This document shows, piece by piece, positions 26,515 through 34,667 of a DNA stretch of 64,000 nt (the stretch's first letter is position 1; every line of letters starts with the position of its first letter). The notes under the pieces were generated by a model. The model had not been told where the DNA came from. It saw only the letters and a list, made by a program, of their open reading frames with translations, and ran no database searches. Both the position numbers and the translations under genes were made by a program. This stretch comes from Pseudoroseomonas ludipueritiae (GTDB taxonomy: Bacteria > Pseudomonadota > Alphaproteobacteria > Acetobacterales > Acetobacteraceae), in the NCBI RefSeq assembly GCF_014490445.1, contig NZ_JACTUZ010000007.1:1-64000 (forward strand), written 5' to 3'.

Positions 26515-27552
26515 TCAACAAGATCCTCCTTCCCGAAGCTGCACCGGCAGCACGATTTCTGGCGTTCGAAAGCTGTCCTGCTCCAGCCGTGCCAGAATTT
26601 CCTCCCCTGCCCTGACGCCGATCTCATAGGCGGGGCTTACCACCGTGGTGAGCGCCGGCTGCACGTAGCGAAACATCTCGAAGCCGTTGAAGCCGGCCAC
26701 TGGCATTTTCTCCGGCACCGCCATGCCGCCAGCCTGCAAGAAGGACATGGCGGCCAGCGCCATCTGGTCGTTGCCGCCGACAATGGCGACAGGCGCCTCA
26801 TGCCGCTCCAGGGCCCGTGCCAACGCAGCCTGGGTGGCCGTGAAGCTTTCATCCCCGCAGGGTACGGAGCGGATGCGGAAGCCCTTCCCCAAGCCCTGGC
26901 GGAGGCCCTCGATGCGTTCCGTCTGTGCTGTCCAGGCAATCTCCGGCGTCAGGAAGAACACCGTGCCCGGACGCGGCAGGCGGGTGCGCAGATGGGCACC
27001 CAGGATCTGCCCGCCGGCACGGTCGTCCTGCCGGATCAAGCAGACGTCCTTCAGCCCGCCGCTATCACGTTCCTGCACCAGCACCACGGGCTGGCGCAGG
27101 AGCTCCACCTGCGACATCAGCCGCTCCCGCGCTGACCTGGGGCCGGAGAGCAGCAGGCAGAGCGCATCGGTTTCCGACTGCGACAGCAGCGGTGCCATCT
27201 TCTCCGCCTGCGGCCGCACGCCTTGCAGCACCAGCGAGAAAGCATGTTCCGCCGCGACATTGCCGAGGCCCGCGATGACATTGGTGATAAAGGGGTCGCG
27301 CAGATAATCCGGCGCGCTGTCCAGCACCACAACGCCAATGGCGCCGGTGCGCTCCAGCCGCAGGCGCCGTGCATTGGCATCCGGACGGTAGCTCAGCCGC
27401 TCAGCCTCTCGCAGCACCCGGGCCCTTGTCTCGGCGCTGGCACCGGGGCGGCCGTTCAGGACATTGGAGACCGTCATCGGGGTCACGCCAGCGGCCGCCG
27501 CGACATCGCGCAGCCGGCTGACCTTGCCACGCCCGGGCTTTTGCTGACTCAC
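26515..27552 (-). CDS. LacI/GalR family transcriptional regulator
   Basis: 345 residues from a GTG at 27552 (AAGG about 11 nt upstream). The HTH is canonical (RLRDVAAAAGVTPMTVSNVL followed by the hinge helix region), with a periplasmic-binding-like effector domain (GAIGVVVLDSAPDYLRDPF ... VAIVGGNDQMALAAMSFLQ). It lies directly upstream of and in line with the RraA-amidohydrolase-dehydratase-SBP genes and probably represses them, responding to a sugar acid or its breakdown product. Confidence 0.93.
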   Translation of the reverse strand: MSQQKPGRGKVSRLRDVAAAAGVTPMTVSNVLNGRPGASAETRARVLREAERLSYRPDANARRLRLERTGAIGVVVLDSAPDYLRDPFITNVIAGLGNVAAEHAFSLVLQGVRPQAEKMAPLLSQSETDALCLLLSGPRSARERLMSQVELLRQPVVLVQERDSGGLKDVCLIRQDDRAGGQILGAHLRTRLPRPGTVFFLTPEIAWTAQTERIEGLRQGLGKGFRIRSVPCGDESFTATQAALARALERHEAPVAIVGGNDQMALAAMSFLQAGGMAVPEKMPVAGFNGFEMFRYVQPALTTVVSPAYEIGVRAGEEILARLEQDSFRTPEIVLPVQLREGGSC

Positions 27553-27675
27553 GGCCGGTGCCTTGGTGACTGAAGCGCGCCCGGCCTTCCGCCGGGCTTC
27601 CCCGGTTATGATAACTCCGCGGCGCCGCTACAAGGCCGCGATACCGGCATTCGCGCCGGATCCCGGCAAAGGGCT

Positions 27676-27699
27676 GGCCGGGGCAGCGCCGCCCCGGCC
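27676..27699 (-). terminator. Hairpin after the PEP-CTERM hydrolase gene
   Basis: A perfect 9-bp GC stem (GGCCGGGGC / GCCCCGGCC) with a 6-nt loop begins 6 bp after the stop of the SGNH gene on the minus strand. There is no U-run, but position and stability suit a terminator. Confidence 0.55.
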
Positions 27700-27705
27700 G
27701 GTTCG

Positions 27706-28683
27706 TCAGGCCTCGACAGCCTTACCACGCGTGCGGCGGCGCACGCAGACCAGCCCGGCGATACCCGAGGCGAGCAGCAGGATGCTGGCAGGCTCCGGCA
27801 CCGCAACTTGGTTATGCGCGATCTGCTGCAGCGCCAGGGCCTGCTCCGAAGTGAAGCCAAGGTCCATGGCGACCTTCTCATTCTCGCCGAGGCTGAGCGG
27901 ATCGATGCTTGTGATGCTGCCGAAGACCACCAGCGCCTCCAGGTAATAGCCATAGGCGCTGGCGTGGTAGCTGTCCGGAGCCCAGAGGTTGATCAGGCCG
28001 GGCGCGATGCCGTCATAGGGATTCGGATCGGCGATGCCCGCCTCCATCGCCGCGTTCCAGGCGGCACCGACGGGGAGAACGGCGTCGATCTTGGGGTTGC
28101 TCGCCTTGGCGGCTTCGTAGCCGGCCTGCACGTCTGCCTGCATGGCGCTGATGGGCTGGCCATACCAGGCACCGCCGGGCTGGTAAGTCTGGTCGGCACG
28201 CGACCATGTCGCCATCAGGTTGATGTTCACGTCAGGGTTCTGCGCGGTCAGCACATCCGCGAAGAGGGACGCATACTGGATCAGCTTCGCCGGGTTGCCG
28301 GGCGAAGCGGAATCCAGCGTGCTGTAGCTCTGCAGCACCACATGGTCCCAGGGCTTGTCCAGCAGCGGAAGCTTGTTGTTGTAGTGGTAGTCAAGGCCGG
28401 TGCCACCCACCGTCTCCAGGCTGACGGTGTAGTCGAGCCCCGCCTGGACCGTCAGCGCCTTGAACAGCGCGGGCACGCCGCCGATGTTCGTGCCGTTCAG
28501 GTCGGTGACGGTATTGGTCTGATAGTTCCGCACGGTCGGCGGGCCACCGGCGGGATCGCCATAAGTGAAGCTGTTGCCGACAAAGAGAATGGTATCCGCC
28601 GATGCGGGATTGCAGTGCAGGGCCAGGGCCAACCCGGCTGCCGCCAGCGTCAGGCTTTTCTTGCTGAAGTGCAGCGCCATCAT
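27706..28683 (-). CDS. SGNH/GDSL-type hydrolase with PEP-CTERM sorting signal
   Basis: 325 residues from ATG 28683, with GGAG at the right distance. A signal peptide covers about 1-29. SGNH block I is ILFVGNSFTYG (Ser38 in GNS), and a block V-like DSYHASAYGYYLEAL provides Asp and His. The last 31 residues are a complete PEP-CTERM tail: VPEPAS, a hydrophobic helix and an Arg cluster (CVRRRTRGK). Such proteins are cut and attached by exosortase during exopolysaccharide or biofilm production. The substrate could be an acetylated polysaccharide or ester. No exosortase gene is nearby. Confidence 0.88.
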   Translation of the reverse strand: MMALHFSKKSLTLAAAGLALALHCNPASADTILFVGNSFTYGDPAGGPPTVRNYQTNTVTDLNGTNIGGVPALFKALTVQAGLDYTVSLETVGGTGLDYHYNNKLPLLDKPWDHVVLQSYSTLDSASPGNPAKLIQYASLFADVLTAQNPDVNINLMATWSRADQTYQPGGAWYGQPISAMQADVQAGYEAAKASNPKIDAVLPVGAAWNAAMEAGIADPNPYDGIAPGLINLWAPDSYHASAYGYYLEALVVFGSITSIDPLSLGENEKVAMDLGFTSEQALALQQIAHNQVAVPEPASILLLASGIAGLVCVRRRTRGKAVEA

Positions 28684-28874
28684 GTTGTTCTCCGAATCTT
28701 GGGACGTTTTCCGCTGCGCCTCCCGCTTCGCGCGGACGACGCCCAGGAAGGGAGAGCAAACTTCATGCCGTGCAAAAATGAGGCGAATTCTCAAAGCATT
28801 AGCGAAGTGTCAGCCGGTTTTTCGCCAAAACTGTAAAAAGTGACGACGCTGCCGCTGAGCCCGCAGCCATGGCG

Positions 28875-29759
28875 TCATGCTCCGTCCGCGGATGCTCCTG
28901 CCTGCGCCAGCAGCCACTCCCGGAAAGCCAGCATGGCCTGCGTTTCACGGCGGGATTTCAGGCGGGTCAGCCAATAGCCGCCCAGCGTCACTTCCGCCGT
29001 GAAGGGCCGCAGGAGCCGCCCCTGGCGCAGGTCATGCTCGAACATCCGCGCCGGCAGCAGGCCGATGCCGAGGCCCTGCACCGCCGCTTCCGCCATGGTC
29101 AGTGATGAGTCGAAGACGAAGCCGCGGATATTCGGCGCTGGCAGTTCCACCGCCGCGAACCAGTGCGCCCATTCATCGGTGCGGTAGGAGCGCAACAGGG
29201 TCTCCCGCATCAGGTCCGCTGGCTGCCGCAGCCGCCGCGCCAGGGCCGGGGCGCAAAGCGGCGACAGCGGCGCGGTCAGGAGCGGCGTGGCCTCCGTGCC
29301 ATGCCAGGCGCCGTCTCCGAAGCGGATGGCGTAGTCCAGCCCCTCGCCGGCCAGGTCCACGCGGTTGTTGTTGGTCAGCAGGCGCAGGTCCACGAAGGGA
29401 TGGGCGGCCCGGAAGTCCGGCAGGCGGGACAAGAGCCAACCGGTCACGAAGGTGCCGACGGCGCCGAGCGTCAGCACCTCCCGCAGCCGCCCGCCCTCGA
29501 AGCGGTCGAGCGTCCCGGCGATGCGGTGGAAGGCATCGGTCAGCACTGGCAGCAGCGCCTCTCCTTCCTCAGTCAGCGCCAGGCCGCGCGGCAGGCGGCG
29601 GAACAGCGGCACGCCCAAGATTTCCTCAAGCGCCTTCACCTGATGGCTCACGGCCGCCTGGGTGACGCGCAGTTCCAGGCCCGCGCGGGTGAAGCTGAGC
29701 TGGCGTGCCGCTGCTTCGAAGGCGCGCAGCGCATTGAGGGGAAGATGCGAAAGGGTCAT
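28875..29759 (-). CDS. ampR: LysR family regulator, AmpR/GcvA type
   Basis: 294 residues from ATG 29759; the frame runs further upstream but that part is not protein-like. LPLNALRAFEAAARQLSFTR is the signature AmpR/GcvA start, followed by the HTH (ELRVTQAAVSHQVKALEEIL). The effector domain is full length (IRFGDGAWHGTEATPLL, GIGLLPARMFEHDL). It is divergent from a class A beta-lactamase gene with about 100 bp between them, the same layout as ampR-bla pairs, so it probably activates the lactamase in response to peptidoglycan fragments. Identity as AmpR is inferred from this layout. Confidence 0.88.
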   Translation of the reverse strand: MTLSHLPLNALRAFEAAARQLSFTRAGLELRVTQAAVSHQVKALEEILGVPLFRRLPRGLALTEEGEALLPVLTDAFHRIAGTLDRFEGGRLREVLTLGAVGTFVTGWLLSRLPDFRAAHPFVDLRLLTNNNRVDLAGEGLDYAIRFGDGAWHGTEATPLLTAPLSPLCAPALARRLRQPADLMRETLLRSYRTDEWAHWFAAVELPAPNIRGFVFDSSLTMAEAAVQGLGIGLLPARMFEHDLRQGRLLRPFTAEVTLGGYWLTRLKSRRETQAMLAFREWLLAQAGASADGA

Positions 29760-29768
29760 GCGGCAAGG

Positions 29769-29782
29769 ATTAGTTTTTCTAG
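29769..29782. promoter_or_regulatory. AmpR/GcvA-like binding site
   Basis: TTAG-TTTTT-CTAG (29770-29782) lies 10 bp upstream of the ampR-like start, in the divergent region. It resembles the CTAAT/ATTAG half-sites used by GcvA/AmpR proteins. GGGAGGG before the lactamase start is a good ribosome binding site. Confidence 0.4.
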
Positions 29783-29861
29783 GGCGAGTTGCGAAGGATG
29801 ATCGTTTGCCGCGCCCCCCGCTCCTCCCGCAGTTTCCGGCCGGCAAGACGGGAGGGAATGC

Positions 29862-30740
29862 ATGGTCGGCCGAAGGCAATGGATGATGGGCATGGCGCTG
29901 GCCCTGGCTGGCTGCGGCGCGCGCGCGGGCCAGGCGCAGGCCGGCTTCGCCAGCCTGCCCGCGGATTTCGCGCGGATCGAGGCGGCGCATGGCGGACGGC
30001 TGGGTGTCGCCGTGCTGGATACCGGCAGCGGCCAGCGGACAGGCTACCGGCAGGATGAACGCTTCCCCCTGACCAGCACCTTCAAGCTGCTGGCGGCGGC
30101 GGTGCTGGCGCGGGTGGATGCCGGGCAGGATGACCTGGAGCGCCGCATCCGCTTTTCACGCGAGGAGCTGGTGACCTTTTCCCCCGCCACCGGCCCCCGT
30201 GCCGGCGCCGAGGGCATGACCCTGGCGGAGATCGCGGCGGCGGCGGTCACGCTCAGCGACAATACCGCCGGCAACCTCCTGCTGAACGTCCTGGAAGGCC
30301 CCATGGGGCTGACTGCCTGGCTGCGCCAGCGGGGCGACGAGGTCAGCCGGCTGGACCGGATGGAAACGGAGCTGAACGAAGCGCGGGAAGGCGATCCGCG
30401 CGACACCACCAGCCCGGCTGCCATGCTGGCACACCTGCACGCCCTGACGCTGGGCGATGCGCTTTCCGTCCCTTCCCGCGCCCGGCTGCGCGGCTGGATG
30501 CGGGCCAGCAAGACCGGCGACAACTGCCTGAAAGCGCGGCTGCCGCGGGGCTGGGTGGTGGAGGACAAGACCGGCGCCGGTGAGAATGGAACCCGGAACG
30601 ATGTCGGCCTGCTCTGGCCGCCGGGGGGCGGCGCGCCGGTGCTGGTCGCCGCCTACCTGACCGGCGGCGCGGCCATGCTCGCGGCCCGTGACGCCGTCCT
30701 TGCGGAGGTCGGCGCGGCTGTCGCCGCTGCAGTGCGTTAG
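29862..30740 (+). CDS. bla: Class A beta-lactamase
   Basis: 292 residues with every class A motif: STFK (S72, K75), SDN (132-134), E168-x-E-L-N172 in the omega loop and KTG (236-238) followed by GAGENGTRND. It hydrolyses beta-lactams by acylation of Ser72. The signal ends ALALAGC with Cys18 in a lipobox, so the enzyme is probably an outer- or inner-membrane lipoprotein rather than free. It is divergent from an AmpR-type regulator and is therefore likely inducible. No carbapenemase disulfide pair is obvious. Confidence 0.95.
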   Translation: MVGRRQWMMGMALALAGCGARAGQAQAGFASLPADFARIEAAHGGRLGVAVLDTGSGQRTGYRQDERFPLTSTFKLLAAAVLARVDAGQDDLERRIRFSREELVTFSPATGPRAGAEGMTLAEIAAAAVTLSDNTAGNLLLNVLEGPMGLTAWLRQRGDEVSRLDRMETELNEAREGDPRDTTSPAAMLAHLHALTLGDALSVPSRARLRGWMRASKTGDNCLKARLPRGWVVEDKTGAGENGTRNDVGLLWPPGGGAPVLVAAYLTGGAAMLAARDAVLAEVGAAVAAAVR

Positions 30741-30822
30741 CGGATGGGCGAGCTGGCCTTCCTGGCGGATCTGCGTGCGCATGCGTACAGACCGCGCCGG
30801 AAGGCCGTGCCTATCAGGACCC

Positions 30823-31230
30823 ATGACAGACTGGCACGACGATCAATGCCGAACAGAACTCCGGAACCAGCGCATCCTCGTGGCCGAAGATGAAGCGCTG
30901 GTGGCCATGATGATGGAGGACTGCATCGTCGAGGCCGGCGGCATGGTCCTGGGCCCGGTGATCTCGGTGCCCGACGCCCTTCGCCTCCTGGATGCCGCCA
31001 TGGCGGATGGCGGCGTCAGCGCGGCGGTCATCAACCTTCGCCTCGGGCGGGAAAACACCCTGCGGCTTGCCGATGCCCTGGCCGCGCGGCGCGTACCCTT
31101 CATCTACGCCACGGGCTATGTCAGCCACCACGACCTTGAGCTGCATCAGGAAGCGCCGGTGCTTGCCAAGCCCTATAATGCCGCCGACCTGATCCAGGCC
31201 CTGGGCGACCTGCTCGTGGGCCAGGCCTAG
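30823..31230 (+). CDS. Single-domain receiver protein with Asn at the phosphorylation site
   Basis: 135 residues from ATG 30823; no output domain. The receiver fold is clear: acidic pocket AEDE (21-24) after strand 1, the conserved Thr in YATGY (97) and Lys in LAKPY (116). The position where Asp is phosphorylated reads VINLRLG, with Asn71 in place of Asp. Relatives in alphaproteobacteria read LLDVNL here. It probably cannot be phosphorylated in the normal way and may act as a decoy or a partner protein. It follows bla by 82 bp on the same strand, and a functional link is not shown. Confidence 0.85.
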   Translation: MTDWHDDQCRTELRNQRILVAEDEALVAMMMEDCIVEAGGMVLGPVISVPDALRLLDAAMADGGVSAAVINLRLGRENTLRLADALAARRVPFIYATGYVSHHDLELHQEAPVLAKPYNAADLIQALGDLLVGQA

Positions 31231-31255
31231 CGCGGCGCCGGGCGCGCCGGCCTCC

Positions 31256-32191
31256 TCACCCCGCCGTGGGCCTGGCCTTCTGATAGAAGGACTTCGGCAG
31301 CCGCCGGTGCATCCAGAGCCATTCCTCCGGGCGTTCGCGGATCCACGCCTCGATGCGCGCATTCATCTGGCGCGTGAGGCTCAGCACGTCCTCGGAGGCG
31401 ATGCCGCTCTTCTCCACCACCAGGGGCGGTTCCACGATGATGCGGAATCGGCAGGGGCCGATCCGCAGCACCCGCACCGGGATCAGCGGGCAATCGAAGC
31501 GCAGCGCCAACTCGGCCGGCGCCGTGGTGGTCATGGCGGGCTCGCCGAAGAATGGCAGGGCGATGCCTTCGTTGAACTTCTGGTCCGTCAGCAGGCCCAG
31601 CGCCCCGCCCCCGGCCAGATGCTTCAGCGCCATTCGCGTGCCGCGCGCGCCCTTGGGAAAGAGCTGCTGGCCAGGGCCGGAACCCCGCACCTCCCGCATC
31701 AGCGCATCGACGCCCGGGTTATTGGCGGCGCGGTACATCCCAGCCATCGAGAGGCCCGCGGCTGTGGCAGCCTTCGGCAGCAGTTCCCAATTGGCCAGAT
31801 GCGCCGAGACCAGCACGGCACGGCCGGCACGCGGCAGGTGGTGCTCCCCCTCCAGCTCCCAGCCCGGGCCGGATGCGGTGCGCGCCAGCCCCTGCACATG
31901 CGGCAGCTCCAGCGCTGTGCGCCCCAGGTTCTCCCAGGCGGCGCGCATGATCCGCCGCCGCTCGGCCTCCGGCATCTCCGGAAAGGCCAGCGCCAGGTTG
32001 CGCAGCGCGGTGCGGGAGGCCGGCAGCAAAGGCCCCACCCAGCGGGTGACGGTGCCGCCGAGCCAGGAGGCCCAGCGCGGCGGCACGGCGCGCGACAGCC
32101 CTATCGCACAGCGGGCAAGGGCGACTTCGATGCCCCAGAAGAATTTGCCCACGAACTGTCCTTCTCGGTACTGCGGAAGCGCATGGGCCAT
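31256..32191 (-). CDS. LpxL/HtrB-family lysophospholipid acyltransferase
   Basis: 311 residues with an N-terminal hydrophobic segment and the HxxxxE acyltransferase motif in SAHLANWELLP. Other family landmarks are MYRAANNPGVDALM, FPKGARG (acceptor region), LTDQKFNEGIALPFFGEPA and PEEWLWMHRRLP near the end. It probably transfers a secondary acyl chain to lipid A, or acylates a related lipid, at the inner membrane. It is the only gene between two hairpins and is convergent with the receiver gene. Confidence 0.92.
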   Translation of the reverse strand: MAHALPQYREGQFVGKFFWGIEVALARCAIGLSRAVPPRWASWLGGTVTRWVGPLLPASRTALRNLALAFPEMPEAERRRIMRAAWENLGRTALELPHVQGLARTASGPGWELEGEHHLPRAGRAVLVSAHLANWELLPKAATAAGLSMAGMYRAANNPGVDALMREVRGSGPGQQLFPKGARGTRMALKHLAGGGALGLLTDQKFNEGIALPFFGEPAMTTTAPAELALRFDCPLIPVRVLRIGPCRFRIIVEPPLVVEKSGIASEDVLSLTRQMNARIEAWIRERPEEWLWMHRRLPKSFYQKARPTAG

Positions 32192-32268
32192 AACATCGAG
32201 GCCGTGGCAAGGCAGCCGTGCCGCAGGTCCCGCCGGGCGGCATCCGGGCGGCCGCGCGGCGATCCCGT

Positions 32269-32291
32269 GGCCGGGCCTCCAGGGCCCGGCC
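32269..32291 (-). terminator. Hairpin after ilvE
   Basis: A perfect 9-bp stem (GGCCGGGCC / GGCCCGGCC) with a 5-nt loop starts 10 bp after the ilvE stop on the minus strand, ahead of the next gene. No U-tract. Confidence 0.55.
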
Positions 32292-32300
32292 AGGAAGAGG

Positions 32301-33395
32301 TCAGGCCGTCGCCGGCACCTTCACCACGCTGGTCCAGCCATGCTTGTCGGGCTGCTGGCCGTACTGGATGCCAACAATGGCGTCGTAGAGCTTCTGGGTC
32401 AGCATGCCCGTCTGGCCATTGCCGATGCTGATCTTCTCGCCCTTGTAGCCCAGCTCGCCCACCGGGGAGACGACGGCGGCGGTGCCCGTGCCCCACATCT
32501 CGCGCAGGGTGCCGTTGCGGCCGGCTTCCATCACCTCGTCGATGCTGACCTTGCGCTCGGAGACCTTGTGGCCCCAGTCGCGCAGCAGTTGGAGGATGGA
32601 GTTGCGCGTGACGCCATCGAGGATCGTGCCGGCCAGCGGCGGCGTGATCACCTCGTCGCCGATCTGCATCATGATGTTCATGGTGCCGACCTCGTCGATA
32701 TACTTGCGCTCGACGCCATCCAGCCACAGCACCTGGGTGTAGCCAGCCTGCTCGGCCTCCTGCTGGGCGGAAAGGGAGGCGGCGTAGTTGGCGGCCGTCT
32801 TGGCCTCGCCCAGCCCGCCCTGCACGGCGCGGACATGGGTGTCGGTGGCCAGGATGCGCACTGGCTTCACGCCTTCCTTGTAATAGGCACCGACCGGCGA
32901 GCAGATCACGAAGTAGGTGTAGCTATGGGCCGGGTGCACGCCCAGCATCACGTCCGTCGCGATCACGGTGGGGCGGATGTAGAGCGAGGTGCCCTGGGTG
33001 GAGGGCACCCATTCATGGTCGGCCGCCACGATCGCCTCAAAGGAGCGGCGCACCAGGTCAACATCCATCTCGGGGATGCAGAGGGCGCGGCAGGACTTGT
33101 TCAGCCGCTCGGCATGGCGCTGGGCGCGGAAGAGGCGGATCTGGCCATCGGCGCCACGGAAGGCCTTCAGCCCATCGAAGACCGCCTGCCCGTAGTGCAG
33201 CACCGAGGTGGCGGGGTCGAGCGTCAGCGGGCCATAGGGCACCACGCGCGGGTCATGCCAGCCTTTGCCCTCGGTGTAGTTCATGACGAACATATGGTCC
33301 GTGAAGACCTTGCCGAAGGAGAGGGAGGAATCCGCGGGGCGCTGGCCGGGCGTCCGGGTCCGGGTCACGCTGATCGGGGTCTCAGATGAGGTCAT
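32301..33395 (-). CDS. ilvE: Branched-chain amino acid aminotransferase IlvE (class IV, long form)
   Basis: 364 residues from ATG 33395. The PLP Lys is K199 in GGLGEAKTAANYAAS; LHYGQAVFDGLKAFR and VLWLDGVERKYIDEVGTMNI are typical of the BCAT type closer to eukaryotic enzymes (about 360 residues). It transfers amino groups to branched-chain 2-oxo acids in Val, Leu and Ile synthesis and breakdown. Earlier in-frame starts would add up to 29 Lys/Arg-rich residues that look non-native. A 7-bp hairpin (TGCCGCA / TGCGGCA, 33436-33456) lies in its leader. Confidence 0.95.
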   Translation of the reverse strand: MTSSETPISVTRTRTPGQRPADSSLSFGKVFTDHMFVMNYTEGKGWHDPRVVPYGPLTLDPATSVLHYGQAVFDGLKAFRGADGQIRLFRAQRHAERLNKSCRALCIPEMDVDLVRRSFEAIVAADHEWVPSTQGTSLYIRPTVIATDVMLGVHPAHSYTYFVICSPVGAYYKEGVKPVRILATDTHVRAVQGGLGEAKTAANYAASLSAQQEAEQAGYTQVLWLDGVERKYIDEVGTMNIMMQIGDEVITPPLAGTILDGVTRNSILQLLRDWGHKVSERKVSIDEVMEAGRNGTLREMWGTGTAAVVSPVGELGYKGEKISIGNGQTGMLTQKLYDAIVGIQYGQQPDKHGWTSVVKVPATA

Positions 33396-33529
33396 GATGC
33401 CGGTGCTCGCAGTTTTGTTGCGTCTTACCATATTCTGCCGCAACACACCTGCGGCAGGCTTCCCTTTCGCTTTACATTCCACCTATGCGCCTGGGTTCTG
33501 ATGGGTCAGCCTTGCTGTCCGTCAGGCAG

Positions 33530-33557
33530 GGCGCGGCAGCCGCGCGGCCGCCGCGCC
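33530..33557 (-). terminator. Possible terminator after the transglycosylase gene
   Basis: GGCGCGGC and GCCGCGCC form a perfect 8-bp stem with a 12-nt loop 8 bp after the mltB-like stop on the minus strand. The loop itself is GC rich, so other foldings are possible. Confidence 0.4.
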
Positions 33558-33564
33558 GGCGGCA

Positions 33565-34617
33565 TCAGGCCACGCTGTTGGCCAGCAGCCCCACCGCCAG
33601 CCCGTAGTTCATGGGGGAATTGTAGCGGCGGATCACCCGCAGGTTCGGCAGGCCCAGGAAGACCTGGCCGGAGGAGCGCGTCGGCACCGCCAGGCTGGCC
33701 TCGGGCCCGCTGGCCGGCAGCGGCGAGCCATCGGCCCGGCGCCAGCCCAGGCGGCTCCATTCCGCCATGGAGCGCTTGCTCTCGGTATCCACCCGCTCGA
33801 TGTCGAAACCGGCGGGCGGGCGCGCCTCGATGGCCCAGCCCTGCCCCGCCTGCCAGCCGCTGCGGGCCAGGTAATTGGCGATGGAGGCCAGGGCATCGGC
33901 CTTGTTGTCCCAGATGTCGCGGTGGCCATCGCCGTCGAAATCCACCGCCAGCCGCTCGAAGCTGGTCGGCATGAACTGCGGGTGGCCCATGGCGCCGGCC
34001 CAGGAGCCCTGCATCCGCTCGGGCGCGACATGGCCGGCATCCAGGATGCGCAGCGCCGCCATCAGCTCCTTGCGGAAGAACTCGGCGCGGCGCCCTTCCC
34101 AGGCCAAGGTCGCCAGGGCCTCGACGACATTAAAGCCGCCGGTATTGCTGCCGTAGTTGGTTTCCATGCCCCAGATCGCGACGATGACGCGCGGGGAGAC
34201 GTTGTAGCGCGCCTCGATGGACTGCAGCAGCGCGCGGTTCTCGGCATAGGCGCGGCGGCCGTTCTCGATGCGCGTGGAAGAGACGATGCGGTCGCGATAC
34301 TGCTCCCAGGTCAGCACGCCCTCGGGCTGCTTGCGGTCCAGCTCCAGCACGCGCGGCAGCGGGCGGATATTGCCCAGGGCGCGCTGCAGGATGGCCTGGG
34401 AGACACCGGCGCGGCCCGCATCGGCGCGGACGCCGGCCAGGAAGGTGTCGAAGCCCGTGGTGTCGAGCGCCGGGCTCTCCGGCAGCGGCGTGGGCGTGGC
34501 CACCACGGGGCGGGCGGCGGGCATCACCGGCGCCAGGCTAGGGGCCGGGGGAGCGGCGGTGGAGCAACCCGCGAGCAGGGCGCCAGTGCCGGTGAGGAGA
34601 AGGCGACGGTTCAGCAT
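33565..34617 (-). CDS. mltB: Lytic murein transglycosylase, MltB family lipoprotein
   Basis: 350 residues from ATG 34617, beginning with a lipobox (LLAGC, Cys18) after a short Arg-containing signal. A Pro-rich linker leads to the SLT2 domain with catalytic Glu152 in AIWGMETNYGSNTGG. MQGSWAGAMGHPQFMPTSF and DFDGDGHRDIW are diagnostic MltB motifs. A short C-terminal region (LGLPNLRVIRRYN) completes the fold. It cleaves peptidoglycan to 1,6-anhydromuropeptides, the very signals AmpR systems read. It stands alone on the minus strand. Confidence 0.95.
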   Translation of the reverse strand: MLNRRLLLTGTGALLAGCSTAAPPAPSLAPVMPAARPVVATPTPLPESPALDTTGFDTFLAGVRADAGRAGVSQAILQRALGNIRPLPRVLELDRKQPEGVLTWEQYRDRIVSSTRIENGRRAYAENRALLQSIEARYNVSPRVIVAIWGMETNYGSNTGGFNVVEALATLAWEGRRAEFFRKELMAALRILDAGHVAPERMQGSWAGAMGHPQFMPTSFERLAVDFDGDGHRDIWDNKADALASIANYLARSGWQAGQGWAIEARPPAGFDIERVDTESKRSMAEWSRLGWRRADGSPLPASGPEASLAVPTRSSGQVFLGLPNLRVIRRYNSPMNYGLAVGLLANSVA

Positions 34618-34667
34618 GGGCGAGACGTGACATGCCGCCACCCGCGATGCAACCGCGCCTCTCCCGC

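Noticed and set aside
28684-28874. Sigma-54 promoter for the PEP-CTERM gene
   Set aside because: The best match (TGACAC...TGC) has the -24/-12 elements two bases too far apart, so it does not meet the strict spacing rule.
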